In this document: piece after piece, positions 1 through 9,406 of the stretch | Position numbering within the stretch: the first letter of the stretch is position 1 | Layout of the letters: each line of letters starts with the position of its first letter | Notes under the pieces: model-generated | Database searches by the model: none | What the model was told of the DNA's origin: nothing | What the model saw: only the letters and a program-made list of their open reading frames with translations | From: Macrocybe gigantea | Taxonomy: Eukaryota > Basidiomycota > Agaricomycetes > Agaricales > Callistosporiaceae | DNA length: 64,000 nt | Assembly (NCBI GenBank): GCA_011319805.1 | Contig: SJRY01000258.1 | Coordinates: 245,954 to 309,953 of the forward strand | Direction of reading: 5' to 3' | Position numbers and translations under genes: made by a program

Positions 1-1
1 C

Positions 2-256
2 GAACGTCAACACATGTATTCGTTCTCATCTCGCGTCGTCGAATCCAAAAATGATGAAGCCCTGTCCGCCATTCACACACCGTCGTCGAAACCAGCCCCG
101 AAGCTCGCCCACATCACGTGCTTCTCCTGTGGGGAGAAGGGCCATTATCAGGCCAATTGCCCGAATCGCGCGCCCGGATCATCGTCTGCCAAACATGTCG
201 AACATGCCGTCGCCGCTGCCGAAGTATCCGATTCCGATTCCAATGAAGGCCTCTAG
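2..256 (+). pseudogene. Gag C-terminal fragment of a Ty1/copia-type retrotransposon (partial, 5' end outside window)
   Basis: The frame is open from the left edge of the window to a TAG at 254-256. It encodes one CCHC zinc knuckle (CFSCGEKGHYQANC, about residues 36-49 counted from the ATG at 14), the nucleic-acid-binding motif of retroviral-type Gag. A serine/acidic tail (SDSDSNEGL) follows. Only about 55 bp downstream a polypurine tract and an LTR-like TGTTGGAATATG start appear, so no protease, integrase or reverse transcriptase lies between Gag and the 3' LTR. The copy is therefore either internally deleted or a Gag-only non-autonomous form. The Ty1/copia assignment is inferred from the LTR start and zinc knuckle, not from a polymerase. 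Confidence 0.6.
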
Positions 257-297
257 GCTTGCGGGGGAGTACCGCAACCCATGAGAATTGGCGTCGC

Positions 298-310
298 GCT
301 CGCGGGGGAG
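298..310 (+). promoter_or_regulatory. Polypurine tract of the copia-like element
   Basis: A purine-rich run (GCGGGGGAG) lies directly against TGTTGGAATATG, the expected arrangement for plus-strand priming next to a 3' LTR. A near-identical GCGGGGGAG occurs at about 264-272, so the tract is duplicated within 40 bp. Confidence 0.5.
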
Positions 311-530
311 TGTTGGAATATGACCGTGATGCCAATGTCACTTGTCATGCCGATGCTGCGCCCGCCGCCATCCGCTGGCTAAAATAAAAGGAAGAAATTT
401 TTTATTTACTAATTTAGAGTACAAACTGTGTATTTAAGCATCCGAAAATTATAGAGTACGGGCGCGCGTTTGCCCACCCACCAATCGTCTCTCTTCATTG
501 CCACATCGTCATCCTCGGCTAATTTTATCA
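311..530 (+). repeat. Probable 3' LTR of the copia-like element (right boundary approximate)
   Basis: The sequence begins TGTTGGAATATGACC immediately after the polypurine tract. It contains an AT-rich TATA-like stretch (GTATTTAAG) near 430. No second LTR is in the window, so the right border is uncertain; it may end at a CA near 530. Confidence 0.4.
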
Positions 531-1272
531 CTTGCATCCACCACAACCACCACTAATGAGGTTTCCCTTACCACTATTGCTCATGTTCCATGTTCTCCTT
601 TCAAAGCACTTCCGGGGAGTTCGAAAGACTGAAATGCGAGAGATTTTGAGAGCGCTAACGGATACGGTGCGCGCAAAGTACCCCAAGGTCTGGTGAAAAC
701 TTCTCGGTCCTGCTGACTGGGTCATCATGTCAGTATTGTCTTCTTCCCTCGCTACGTCCTTGGACTTACTGTTTTGTTAGGGGACCAAAGCATTCTTCTC
801 ATTCAGATCGGACCCCGCACTGGGCTGTGCACACGTTTCACGACGGACATGCATATTTGATGTTCCATTTGTATGGTAATGGATCTGTTCGAGTAGGGAG
901 ATGCTTCGGAAATGGCGGCAAGTGGTCTCGTCAGCAAAGATGGTTGGATATACATTCAAGATGCCGAAATGTTAATGACGGGTTCGAATGCAAGAGGGGA
1001 CCGAGAACTGTGAAGAAACAGAGAGATGCTGGTAAGAGAAATATTCAGAGGTGCCGGAGGTCAGGGATCCAAGGATGAAAAGAGGATTAGTAGGAGTATC
1101 AGGATTCTTAGATTAACGCCGTTCGTCTTTCATGTTTGCCAGTTGGTGATCTCTCTTTCAGCTGGTAATACACATGGGAAAGGAAACATGTTATTAACAA
1201 AATCATTTACGGAAAGTCCTGCAAGAACGTGAGACAGAGTAACGGAATGAAAAGCTCACTTACTCTGCTTTA
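531..1272. other. About 0.7 kb without a supportable gene
   Basis: Only short open frames with no recognisable domain. The stretch lies between the copia-like LTR and the 3' end of the Tnp2 transposase pseudogene and is probably transposon-derived. Confidence 0.4.
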
Positions 1273-2883
1273 TCAGTCAATTTGGAGAGCCACCGTGTCA
1301 CTTCGATCTACAATACCCCATCTGCCTCTGTCCCAAACCCTTCCTACAACACATTGGATAGTAGTCAAGTCGACCACCTCGAGCAGGCCAAGGTCTTTGT
1401 AATAATAGATGCTATTTTCCAATGCTGCTTTGATGTTCTGGATTACCGCGAAGATTATTGTTGAAGGCGAGGTTAACTGGAGTTGTGGTATTGCTGGTAG
1501 TTCAAGTATGATAAGACGCTTCAGTTGACCAAAAAATGTCTTTGGCACAAGGTGTGGGTCTCGGTTCCTTTGACATGCAAACTGGTCCTCCAATTGGATA
1601 TACTGTACAGAGATATTTTAGAGGATTATCAGTGAAACTAAAGATACAATGACCTTGACATAAGAAGCATCATGGGTATCATCGCTTTGCTGGACGATTT
1701 CCCGTGCAATGATGAGATCACCTCCCCCGAGACGAGTTACTCAGCCATATTGTGTAACGGGTTCATTGAGTTTGAGGACAGACTGGACAATGGATTTGCG
1801 GACATCAAAACGCATCGCTAAGCTAGCATAAACCTTGTTGCACACGACTGGAGTCAAGTGGCTTCGCTGTCAAGGACCGGAAAGCATATAACCTGGATCT
1901 TTGGGACATAACACATCAGGAAACAATCATCAAGCGGGGCAGTGAAACGTGCAAGATTCATGAATTAGCTTATGTCTCAGCATCTTTTCGGGATCTAGAG
2001 AGAGTTGATCATGCAAATTATACAACAGCCGGATTTGATTGAGTTGCACAGTTGCAGTGGTGTACGTGTTGATGGATGCATACAGATGCCGTCTGCTTTT
2101 AATGGTGGGCAGGAGATAATTGCATTTGTGCTCCATGGGAAATGCCCAATAAGCCCATACCAGACCAGCTACCCTGATGCCCCATGCAATGTGAAGGAGA
2201 GCATGGATTGTCAATGGGCAGGCAGAAAGCCGTGAAGGATCATTTTCATAATACAGTCTATATCAATCCATTTAGCATCGTTCGCCAAACGTCACAAGTT
2301 GATGACACTCACTGTTCATATTCCTGGATCCATGACTTGAATCCATCATCAATTTTATCCAGCATTTCAGCTTCGAACTCGAAGCCCAAACAGAGCTTGA
2401 GGAGTTCGACGAGTTTCATAAAGTGCTTGTAATATTTCTCTTGTGGAAATCTGCCACGTAGAACAATTGGTGCGATGTGAAGCGTCCAATTTGAACACAT
2501 TTCGGTGGTCATCTGGGACTGCTGTGTAGCAACATTGGGCACAGGAGCACCAAATGCGGAAGGGATCGTGGCTCTGGAGGCCCCAGTAGCACTTCCAACA
2601 TCTCTCCAGACACCACTCACGATAACATAGCCTTTGTCTTGATGGTCCAAGTCTTTGAATTCTCCAGTCCAGAATAAGATCAAATTAGGCATCAAATTTT
2701 CCCAGATGAGGTGCATGAAGTCGAATGGGAACGATTCGGAGAAGGAGATGGCAGTTATAGTGCTCAAAATGGGAATACCCTTGATACCATACTGCTTGGC
2801 AAGTTTTTCGTATACTGCATTGCTAGGAGCTATTTGAACGGCAACTGCTTGTTCCATGAATGTCTTGTGCATCCATATAGGGA

Positions 2884-2888
2884 GGTCC
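2884..2888. repeat. Target-site duplication GGTCC (left copy)
   Basis: GGTCC directly precedes the LTR start TGTTAGGC and is repeated at 9402-9406 directly after the other LTR end CTGTAACA. Five bases is the usual duplication for Ty3/gypsy integrases. Confidence 0.92.
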
Positions 2889-3208
2889 TGTTAGGCTAGA
2901 CGAATCTCAGAAGGACTCGGGCAGACTAAGTGCGAGAGTGGTCTTGAGATGATGGCAAAAGGAATATTAAGCCTAGCGTTACTGGTACATCTGGGAGTCC
3001 TTATATACACTACAGTACTCGAGCACGGACCATGGGCTGCGCAATGCTGTGGACTGCGGATGAGTAAGACTGGAAGGAGATGACTCAGGATGACTAGGGA
3101 AGTGAGATGACTCGATGGCTGCGCGCTGCGCAGCATGATGGGGGAGATAAGGGATGTGGGAAAGATAAGATAAGAAAATGAATAGTCCTTTGGGCGGCGT
3201 CTGTAACA
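2889..3208 (-). repeat. 3' LTR of the chromovirus (320 bp)
   Basis: Plus-strand sequence runs TGTTAGGC...CTGTAACA, so the ends are TG...CA. Reading both copies side by side I see no difference from 9082-9401. It lies downstream of the coding region, next to the polypurine tract at 3209-3222. Confidence 0.95.
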
Positions 3209-3222
3209 TCACCCTCTCTTTA
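3209..3222 (-). promoter_or_regulatory. Polypurine tract next to the 3' LTR
   Basis: The sense strand reads TAAAGAGAGGGTGA directly before TGTTACAG. It overlaps the last codons and TGA stop of the 3' ORF, so the stop codon abuts the LTR. Confidence 0.7.
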
Positions 3223-3643
3223 GATTCGCGTCCTCGCGAAAAACCTTAGTCCAGCTGTCCCCACCCAGTATTGGTTCCCAGGCGGTCGCGGCATGCGGGG
3301 CCCATGTATGAATGAGCTCTTCATTATAGGCGCGAATGTGGTGGAGTGTGGTGGCGAGGAGTTTAAGCCGCCGGTTTTCTGTGCGAAGCATTTCCATTGC
3401 TTCGCGAAGTGCGATACGTTCAGCTGCAGTGGGGCCGGTCCCATCAGGGGTTCTCCCGGTCCAGAGGTGCGTGCGGACGGTCATAACATAGCGCATATAT
3501 GCGCCGAGTGTGATGGCGAGGGGGTCCATGTAGTCGCTAGCATTGAGAATCCTTGCCAGATTCTCGAGGTCGCTTGGGCGGTTGGGGGTAGGTGCGCGGC
3601 TGCCCTCGCTGCTGTCGATGCTGATGGGGGCGTTGGTGGTCAT
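3209..3643 (-). CDS. Extra 3' ORF of the chromovirus, 144 aa, function unknown
   Basis: A true ATG at 3643 opens a 144-residue frame that overlaps the 3' end of pol in another frame and ends in TGA exactly at the LTR border. The protein has a serine/proline-rich N-terminus, a helical, possibly coiled-coil middle (EAMEMLRTENRRLKLLATTL) and a tryptophan-containing C-terminus. I recognise no domain, and it has no signal peptide or membrane segment, so it is not an envelope-like gene. It is unbroken, whereas gag and pol are not. It could be an accessory protein or a chance open frame over the pol end and spacer. Confidence 0.5.
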   Translation of the reverse strand: MTTNAPISIDSSEGSRAPTPNRPSDLENLARILNASDYMDPLAITLGAYMRYVMTVRTHLWTGRTPDGTGPTAAERIALREAMEMLRTENRRLKLLATTLHHIRAYNEELIHTWAPHAATAWEPILGGDSWTKVFREDANLKRG

Positions 3644-6600
3644 GAAGTGCGATTTTTGGTCTTCTTCCCTCTTGTCGTGATCCTTTTATCCTGGTTCGCA
3701 GTTTCTTTAGGAAGTGGTCTAGAGCTTGCTGCGCATTCCCCAGCTCCTTCTCTTTGATCCATGTGTTCTCTTCGTGTCCGTATCCTTTCCATTTGACCAG
3801 GAATAGTGTCCCCTTCCCTTGTTTCTTCCTTTTTAGGATCTCTTCTATCTCGTACTCTTCTTCATCATTTATGATTTCAGGGGGTGGTGGTGATGGTCGC
3901 TCTTGTATCTTGAAACGGGGTCCTTTGTAAGGCGTGAGCAGTGTTTCATTGAACACGGGGTGTATCAGCTGCCATGATGCTGGGAGTTCCAGGCGATATG
4001 CCGAGGCTCCTTTCTTTTCAACCACCTTGAACGGTCCGTATCGGAGTGCCGATAACTTCTTTGATGGTCGATTGACTGTGATATTGGTGGCTTCTAGCCA
4101 TACTCTATCTCCTTTCTTGTATTCCGGGCAGGTTTTCGTCTCGCGTCGTAATTGTCTTTGGCTCGTGTTTGTGCATATTGCAGCGCGGCATTTGCTTCCT
4201 TTCGTATTTGGCTCATTCTTTTGACGAAGTCTTTTGCTGCGGGGTTATTCCCTTCTGTCGTCTGCGGCTCTCCCTTCCAGGGGTGCATTCCATAGTTGAG
4301 GTAGAATGGTGTCTCCTTCGTTCCCTGGTGTGCTTTGTCATTGTATTGGTACTCTGCAATTGCTATCCATTCTGCCCAATCGTCCTGTAGGTTGTTTGTG
4401 AAGCTTCTGAGGAAGGCTTCCGTTTCTTGGTGGGATCGCTCCGCCTGTCCATCTGTCTGTGGGTGATAGGCCGTTGATAGGTTTTGCTTTGTTCCGAGTA
4501 ATTTTAGAAGTGCTGTCATGAATCGTGCTGCGAACTGGGGTCCTCGATCACTGATGATCTTTCGTGGAATTCCATGAAGCCGCCACACGTTGTCTCGGTA
4601 TAGTCGTGCGAGACCCTCTGCTGTGAGTTCGGTCTTTGTGGGAACTAGGTGGATCATCTTGGTCAGGCGGTCTGTGACTGCGGCGATGGCGTTAAAGCCG
4701 TTCGAGCTGGGTAGCGGTCCTATGAGATCTACTCCGATATCTTCCCATGGTTGTTGTGGGACTTCGTGCGGGTGCAGGGGTGCGTGTTTCTTTTGTCGGA
4801 TGATTTTGTTTCGCTGACATGTTTCGCATCCATTGACATACTTCTTGATGTCTGTCAGCATTGATGGCCACCAATAGGTGCGGCTTATGAGCTCGTGCAT
4901 GCGGTATTGCCCTGGGTGTCCTCCGATGGGTGTGTCGTGGTGTTCAAACATGATGTTTTCCTTCAGTTTGTTGTCTGGAGGAACATAGATTTTCCCTCCT
5001 ACATATACGATGTGGTCGTCTTCTGTGAACCAGTGTGGTTTTTCCTTCAGTCCTGTTGTTACGATCGTTTCCCTTCGTGCGCATTGTCGAATTTGTTCTA
5101 TCCTTGAGGATTCGATCATCGTGATTCCTCTTGTTTGTATTGTTTCGTTATTTTCTGCTTCTTCTTTCTGTGGGTGTTCGTCCTCGAACATCATAAATTC
5201 GAAGTCTCGTTCATTATTCTCTTCCAGATGTCGAATGAATGCTGCTTCTTTGATCATTTGTATGTTGTCCTTCTCTGCTAGGTTTTCTTCATATCCTGCC
5301 ATTCGTGACAGGACATCCGCTTTTCCATTCGCCTTTCCTGGTACGTGTCGTAGTTCGTAGTCGTATTCCTGTAATTTCAGGTACCAGCCAATCTGTCTCG
5401 AATTGAGTCGCTGCGGCTTCCGGAAGTATGATAGGTTCTTGTGATCCGTCAATATTTCGAACTTCTCTCGAGCTTCGAGGAGGTATTGTCTCCATGTCTT
5501 TAGTGCGACCATTATCGCAAGAAGTTCCTTGTCGTAGATTTCGTAGTTTTGCTCTGCTGGGGTCATGCATCTCGAAATGAATGCAATCGGATGCCATAGT
5601 CCTTTCTGCTGTTGTGATAGTACCGCTCCAATGGCATATCCTGAGGCGTCCGTTTCGACTCGGAATTTTCCTTCTGTCTGTGGTAGTGCTAGAATGGGTG
5701 CTGAGGTTATATGTTGGATCAGTTCTTTGAAAGCGCCTTGTTGCTTGTCTGTCCACTGGAATGTTTTGTTTCCAGTCAACTCCGTCAGGGGTTTAGCGAC
5801 CTTTGCATATCCCTTGATGAATCGTCGGTAAAAGTTCGTGAATCCCAAGAACTTTTGTAGTTCTTTCTTCGTCTTTGGGGTTGGCCAGGATTGTACGGCT
5901 GTGATCTTTTCTGGTTCCATTTCTACCTTCCCTTCTCCTATGATGTATCCTAGTACTGGACTTTCGATGATTCCCAGACGCATTTCGGTCCTTTGATGAA
6001 TAGGTCGTTCTTGTTCAGTATTTCCATGACTTCTATGGTGTTCTTTTGGAGTTCCTCTCGTGTTCGTCCGATGATTATAATGTCATCCATATAGATTATG
6101 CACACTCTTCTTCGTATTTGGTCTTGGAAGAGGCTCGCCATCATTCGGCTAAAAGTGCCTGGTGCGTTGCACTGCCCAAAATACATGACTGTCGGTTCGA
6201 AGAGTCCTCTTGCTGTTAGGAAGGCTGCCTTCCATTCGTCCCCTTTCCGGATGCGCACGTTATTGTACCCCCAGATAATATCGATCTTGCTAAAGTACTT
6301 TGCTCCTTGTAGTACGTCGAGGAGCTCGCTGATGCGTGGTAGTGGAAACTTGTCCTTGACCGTATATTTGTTTATTTCCCGGTAGTCTTGGATGAGTCGC
6401 TTGCTTCCATCCTTCTTATTGCGAAAGAAGCAGGGTGCTGCGTAAGGTGATTTCGATGGGCGTATTTTTCCTGTTCGTAATCCTTCTTCGACGAAGGCAT
6501 CTAGTTCCTCTAGCTCTTTCTGTGTCATCGGGTAGACCTTGCTCGGTATCGTTTTGGGTGCATCCTTCGTTAAGTTTATTTCATGGTCCCATTCTTTGTG

Positions 6601-7276
6601 GTCTGGTAAGCGATCAAAGTTCTTCTCCTTGAAGAGGTGTTTGAATCTGATCAGATATGGGGGTATCTGGGTTCCTGTCTTGTCGCTGGCTGTGGTTTTC
6701 GCTGATTCAGCCACTTCTGTATCTTGATCGTCTGGTGGTTTATTTTGCACGTTTTAGGGCATCTGTCGAAGACAACTTCTCCTGTCCTCCATTTGATTGT
6801 TGGGTTGTGGTAGACAAGCCAGTCATGTCCTAGTAGCATGTCGGTTTTTCCGATGTCGAGTACGATGGCTTCCATGCTCCTTGTGTCCTTTAATGTCGAT
6901 GTGGACCTCCGCTACTCGGTCTGCTGTTTTCTGGCGTTGGGTGATCCGTCTGCATTTATGATGGGAATCTTCTTGATTCGTCGTGTCTTCAGTCCTGTTT
7001 TTGCTACTATCGCGGTGTTGATGCAGGTCCTATCCGCTCCGCTATCGACTTCTGGTGTTATCGTTGTGATTCCTTTTCGTGTTCGTATCCTCGCTGGTAC
7101 TGCGAGTTCTTTCCTCTTTGGTGGTTTGTCCCCTTGGATGGTTTTCCTTGGTGCTTCAGATCGCTTGGCAGGAATGGTGTATTTCAGAGTATGGGATGAT
7201 CTACATCCGGTATCGAAGCGAGTCTGTTTCAGTTGTATGGGTCGCGATTTAGCACCTCCTAGTCGGACCCTTCGGC
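3537..7276 (-). pseudogene. Pol polyprotein: protease, RT/RNase H, integrase with chromodomain
   Basis: The protease motif VDSGADRT lies near 7045. RT has the catalytic YMDD box near 6090-6080, followed by an RNase H domain. Integrase has an HHCC zinc finger (conserved H at the HDTPIGGH and H.. ..CETCQ positions) and a DDE core. The C-terminus ends in a chromodomain (EEYEIEEILKRK...LFLVKWKGYG, about 3855-3760), which in chromoviruses binds modified histones and steers insertion. The frame is broken near 6915 (TAG, with a compensating shift near 6890), near 6750, near 5955 and near 4115. At the last three, one extra base in a run of A or C would restore the family sequence. The frame after the chromodomain is low-complexity. 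Confidence 0.85.
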
Positions 7277-9015
7277 AAAACCCTCTTTGTCAGAGCTTTC
7301 TTCATCCTTGTCTTCTTCGTCCTCTCCTTCTTCTTCTTTCACTTCTCTGACCCGGGATTTTCCTTTCTTCTTCTTCTTGCAGTTTCGTGCATAGTGTCCC
7401 TTTAAGCCACAGTTGAAACATGTGACATTTGCTGCTCCTTTTCGTGGTTCCGGGCAGTTTCGTGAGATGTGTCCTGGTTTATTGCAGTTGAAGCAGTTGT
7501 TGCTTCGTACTTTGTCGACTTCCATGGCCTGTCCTGCTCCTCGGCTTGGATTTCCGGCCTTGCGCTGATTGCTTGTGAATTCTCCTCTCATCACATTTCT
7601 GTGTTCATCGATGTTTCGTCCAATCGCTCGAACTGTCTTGATATATTCATCTCCATCTGTTGGAAGTGTGGAGATCGAGTGTACGGCTTCTGCTGTCCTT
7701 CGGTTTAAGCTCTTCTCGAGTAGGAAACGAGGGGCTGTTCCTGTCATTCCTGCTTTCCCTGCGAGGTCTACGAATTCATCCAGAAATTCGTCGATGGGTC
7801 GGTTTCCCTGTCTGATGTTGAATAGTTTGCTTCCTGCTTGTGATGGCGACATGACGTTGCTGAATCGTGTCTCTATCTCGGTTATGAAGTCGGCCCATGT
7901 GCTTTGGTTGGTAGTGGTGTCGATCTTCTTTGATGCCCAGTGGGCTCCGGGTCCGTCGGTCATTCTAGACAGGACCGCTCCAATCTTCTGTGTATCCGTG
8001 AGGTCTCCATGTGCGGTTATGTAGAGTTTCATCTTCCTCCACCAAATATCGAAGGATGTTCGATCTCCTGTAAAGGATTTCGGGTCGGCGATGATTCCCT
8101 TGTATTCTGTCGTCATCCTTTGGGGGTTTTCTTCGTCGTTCTCTTGGTCTTGGTCTTCCTGTTCCTGGATCTGTTGTTCTTGGGTCTGCTGTGCTTGTAC
8201 TTGGGCTTGCTGTTCTTGGAGCTGTTTCTGTCTTCGCTCCTCTCTCTGTTCTTTCCAGTAGTCTAGGTCGACTCCTGCGATTCTACAAGCTTGTTCAAAA
8301 TCGGCCCACTCTGCGGCGGTCGGTCCGGTTGTCTTTGGTAATCCTTTTCGCTCCCTCCACCGATAGTATTCGTCCCAGTCGCTGTTGCTTACTTTCGCCA
8401 CGGTGGTGCGATTCTCTCCTTATGCAGTGCTTCGGCGGATTGGTCCTCTGAAGGGATTCGGCGGTTTCGTTCCTGTGTGTCCTTGACTCTGGTGTCGTTC
8501 TCGTTGGTTCTGTCGTATGCTCTGTGCGTTGTGCCCTCTCTGTATCAGTATGTCTTCCTCCTGTGTTCGGCGATTATAGTTCTCGATCTGTTGTCGCCTA
8601 AAATCTCGGGCTTGTGTTCGTTCTTCTCTTGTTTTCTTGCGGATGGGTTCGTCCTCTTCTTCGGCAAGAAGATTCTGGTCTGACCACAGCTCTTCTGGGC
8701 TTATCCCGTATTCTCCTTCTAGGAAAGTTCTGCAATGAGTTGTGCTGCTCCTTCGCTGAGGATCTCAGCGGGCTCGTCTGTGGTGGTGAAGGCAAACTCT
8801 CTCAGAAATGCCTGTTCTTCGTCGTCGCTACTTGGTGTAGGCGTGCGCTCTCTCTTTCGTTTGTTTGGATTGCTAGTGTCTCTGCGGATGGCGTGGACTG
8901 TCTCTGCGAATGGCGTGGACTGCAATGTCTGGTCTACTTCTCTGAGCCAAGTGCTCTCGTCGCTCGTGCTAGTGCTCGCTGGGTCGGCGACCGCTTGTCG
9001 TCGAATGTTGATCAA
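7259..9015 (-). pseudogene. Gag polyprotein of the chromovirus (frame-broken N-terminal part)
   Basis: The long uninterrupted part (8401-7259, 380 aa) has a glutamine-rich region and a Retrotrans_gag-type capsid region. It has two CCHC knuckles (CFNCNKPGHISRNC, CFNCGLKGHYARNC) and a Lys/Glu-rich tail. Position 8401 is a GTG codon, so this is not a natural start. Upstream, coding-like sequence continues: 9015-8719 in one frame, then another frame containing ISPEELWSDQNLL that runs to a TAA near 8425, which is in phase with the 380-aa frame. One indel near 8725 and one stop codon therefore separate three Gag pieces. No upstream ATG is evident. Gag would form the virus-like particle and package RNA. 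Confidence 0.8.
7277..7283 (-). promoter_or_regulatory. Putative -1 ribosomal frameshift site GGGTTTT between gag and pol
   Basis: The sense strand has G GGT TTT in the gag zero frame, an X XXY YYZ heptamer, 15 nt before the gag TAG (7261-7259). A -1 slip there enters exactly the frame that leads through the protease DSGA motif. Programmed -1 shifting is common in Ty3/gypsy elements. I did not model a downstream stem-loop. Confidence 0.55.
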
Positions 9016-9068
9016 GTCTTTGATAAAGCGTGACGTGGTGTGTGTGTGAGTCTGAGCGAGTCTCGACG

Positions 9069-9079
9069 AGGCTTAATAT
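9069..9079 (-). promoter_or_regulatory. Primer-binding site complementary to the element's own transcript start
   Basis: Two bases inside the 5' LTR the sense strand reads ATATTAAGCCT. It is the exact complement of AGGCTTAATAT at 9167-9157, the inferred first 11 nt of the transcript. No match to a common tRNA 3' end was obvious. Tf1 of fission yeast and related elements prime reverse transcription with the first 11 nt of their own mRNA, and this geometry is the same. The mechanism here is inferred. Confidence 0.7.
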
Positions 9080-9081
9080 CT

Positions 9082-9401
9082 TGTTAGGCTAGACGAATCT
9101 CAGAAGGACTCGGGCAGACTAAGTGCGAGAGTGGTCTTGAGATGATGGCAAAAGGAATATTAAGCCTAGCGTTACTGGTACATCTGGGAGTCCTTATATA
9201 CACTACAGTACTCGAGCACGGACCATGGGCTGCGCAATGCTGTGGACTGCGGATGAGTAAGACTGGAAGGAGATGACTCAGGATGACTAGGGAAGTGAGA
9301 TGACTCGATGGCTGCGCGCTGCGCAGCATGATGGGGGAGATAAGGGATGTGGGAAAGATAAGATAAGAAAATGAATAGTCCTTTGGGCGGCGTCTGTAAC
9401 A
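9082..9401 (-). repeat. 5' LTR of the chromovirus (320 bp)
   Basis: This copy carries the promoter in use. TATATAAG on the minus strand (9200-9193) lies about 33 nt upstream of AGGCTTAATATT, whose first 11 nt are complementary to the primer-binding region just beyond the LTR. Sequence is identical to 2889-3208 by eye. Confidence 0.95.
9193..9200 (-). promoter_or_regulatory. TATA box of the 5' LTR
   Basis: TATATAAG on the minus strand. Spacing of about 33 nt to the A of AGGCTTAATAT at 9167 fits that base being the transcript 5' end, which is what a self-priming model needs. Confidence 0.6.
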
Positions 9402-9406
9402 GGTCC
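9402..9406. repeat. Target-site duplication GGTCC (right copy)
   Basis: Matches the left copy at 2884-2888. It defines the insertion boundaries and shows the element entered the Tnp2 pseudogene by integration. Confidence 0.92.

Larger units (their letters stand above)
2889..9401 (-). mobile_element. Ty3/gypsy chromovirus, full length, Tf1-like priming signals
   Basis: A 6513-bp LTR retrotransposon on the minus strand. Order in the sense direction: 5' LTR (9401-9082), primer site (9079-9069), Gag, -1 frameshift site, protease, reverse transcriptase/RNase H, integrase with chromodomain, an extra 3' ORF, polypurine tract, 3' LTR (3208-2889). The order RT-RNase H-integrase plus the chromodomain identifies a chromovirus. 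The LTRs read as identical and the 5-bp target duplication is intact, so insertion is recent. Even so, gag and pol carry several frame breaks, mostly single-base changes in short homopolymers. This copy is either mobilised in trans, freshly damaged, or affected by assembly errors. Confidence 0.93.

Noticed and set aside
2979..3212. Frames over the LTRs (also 9084-9449)
   Set aside because: They read through the LTR repeats and are shadows of the retrotransposon.
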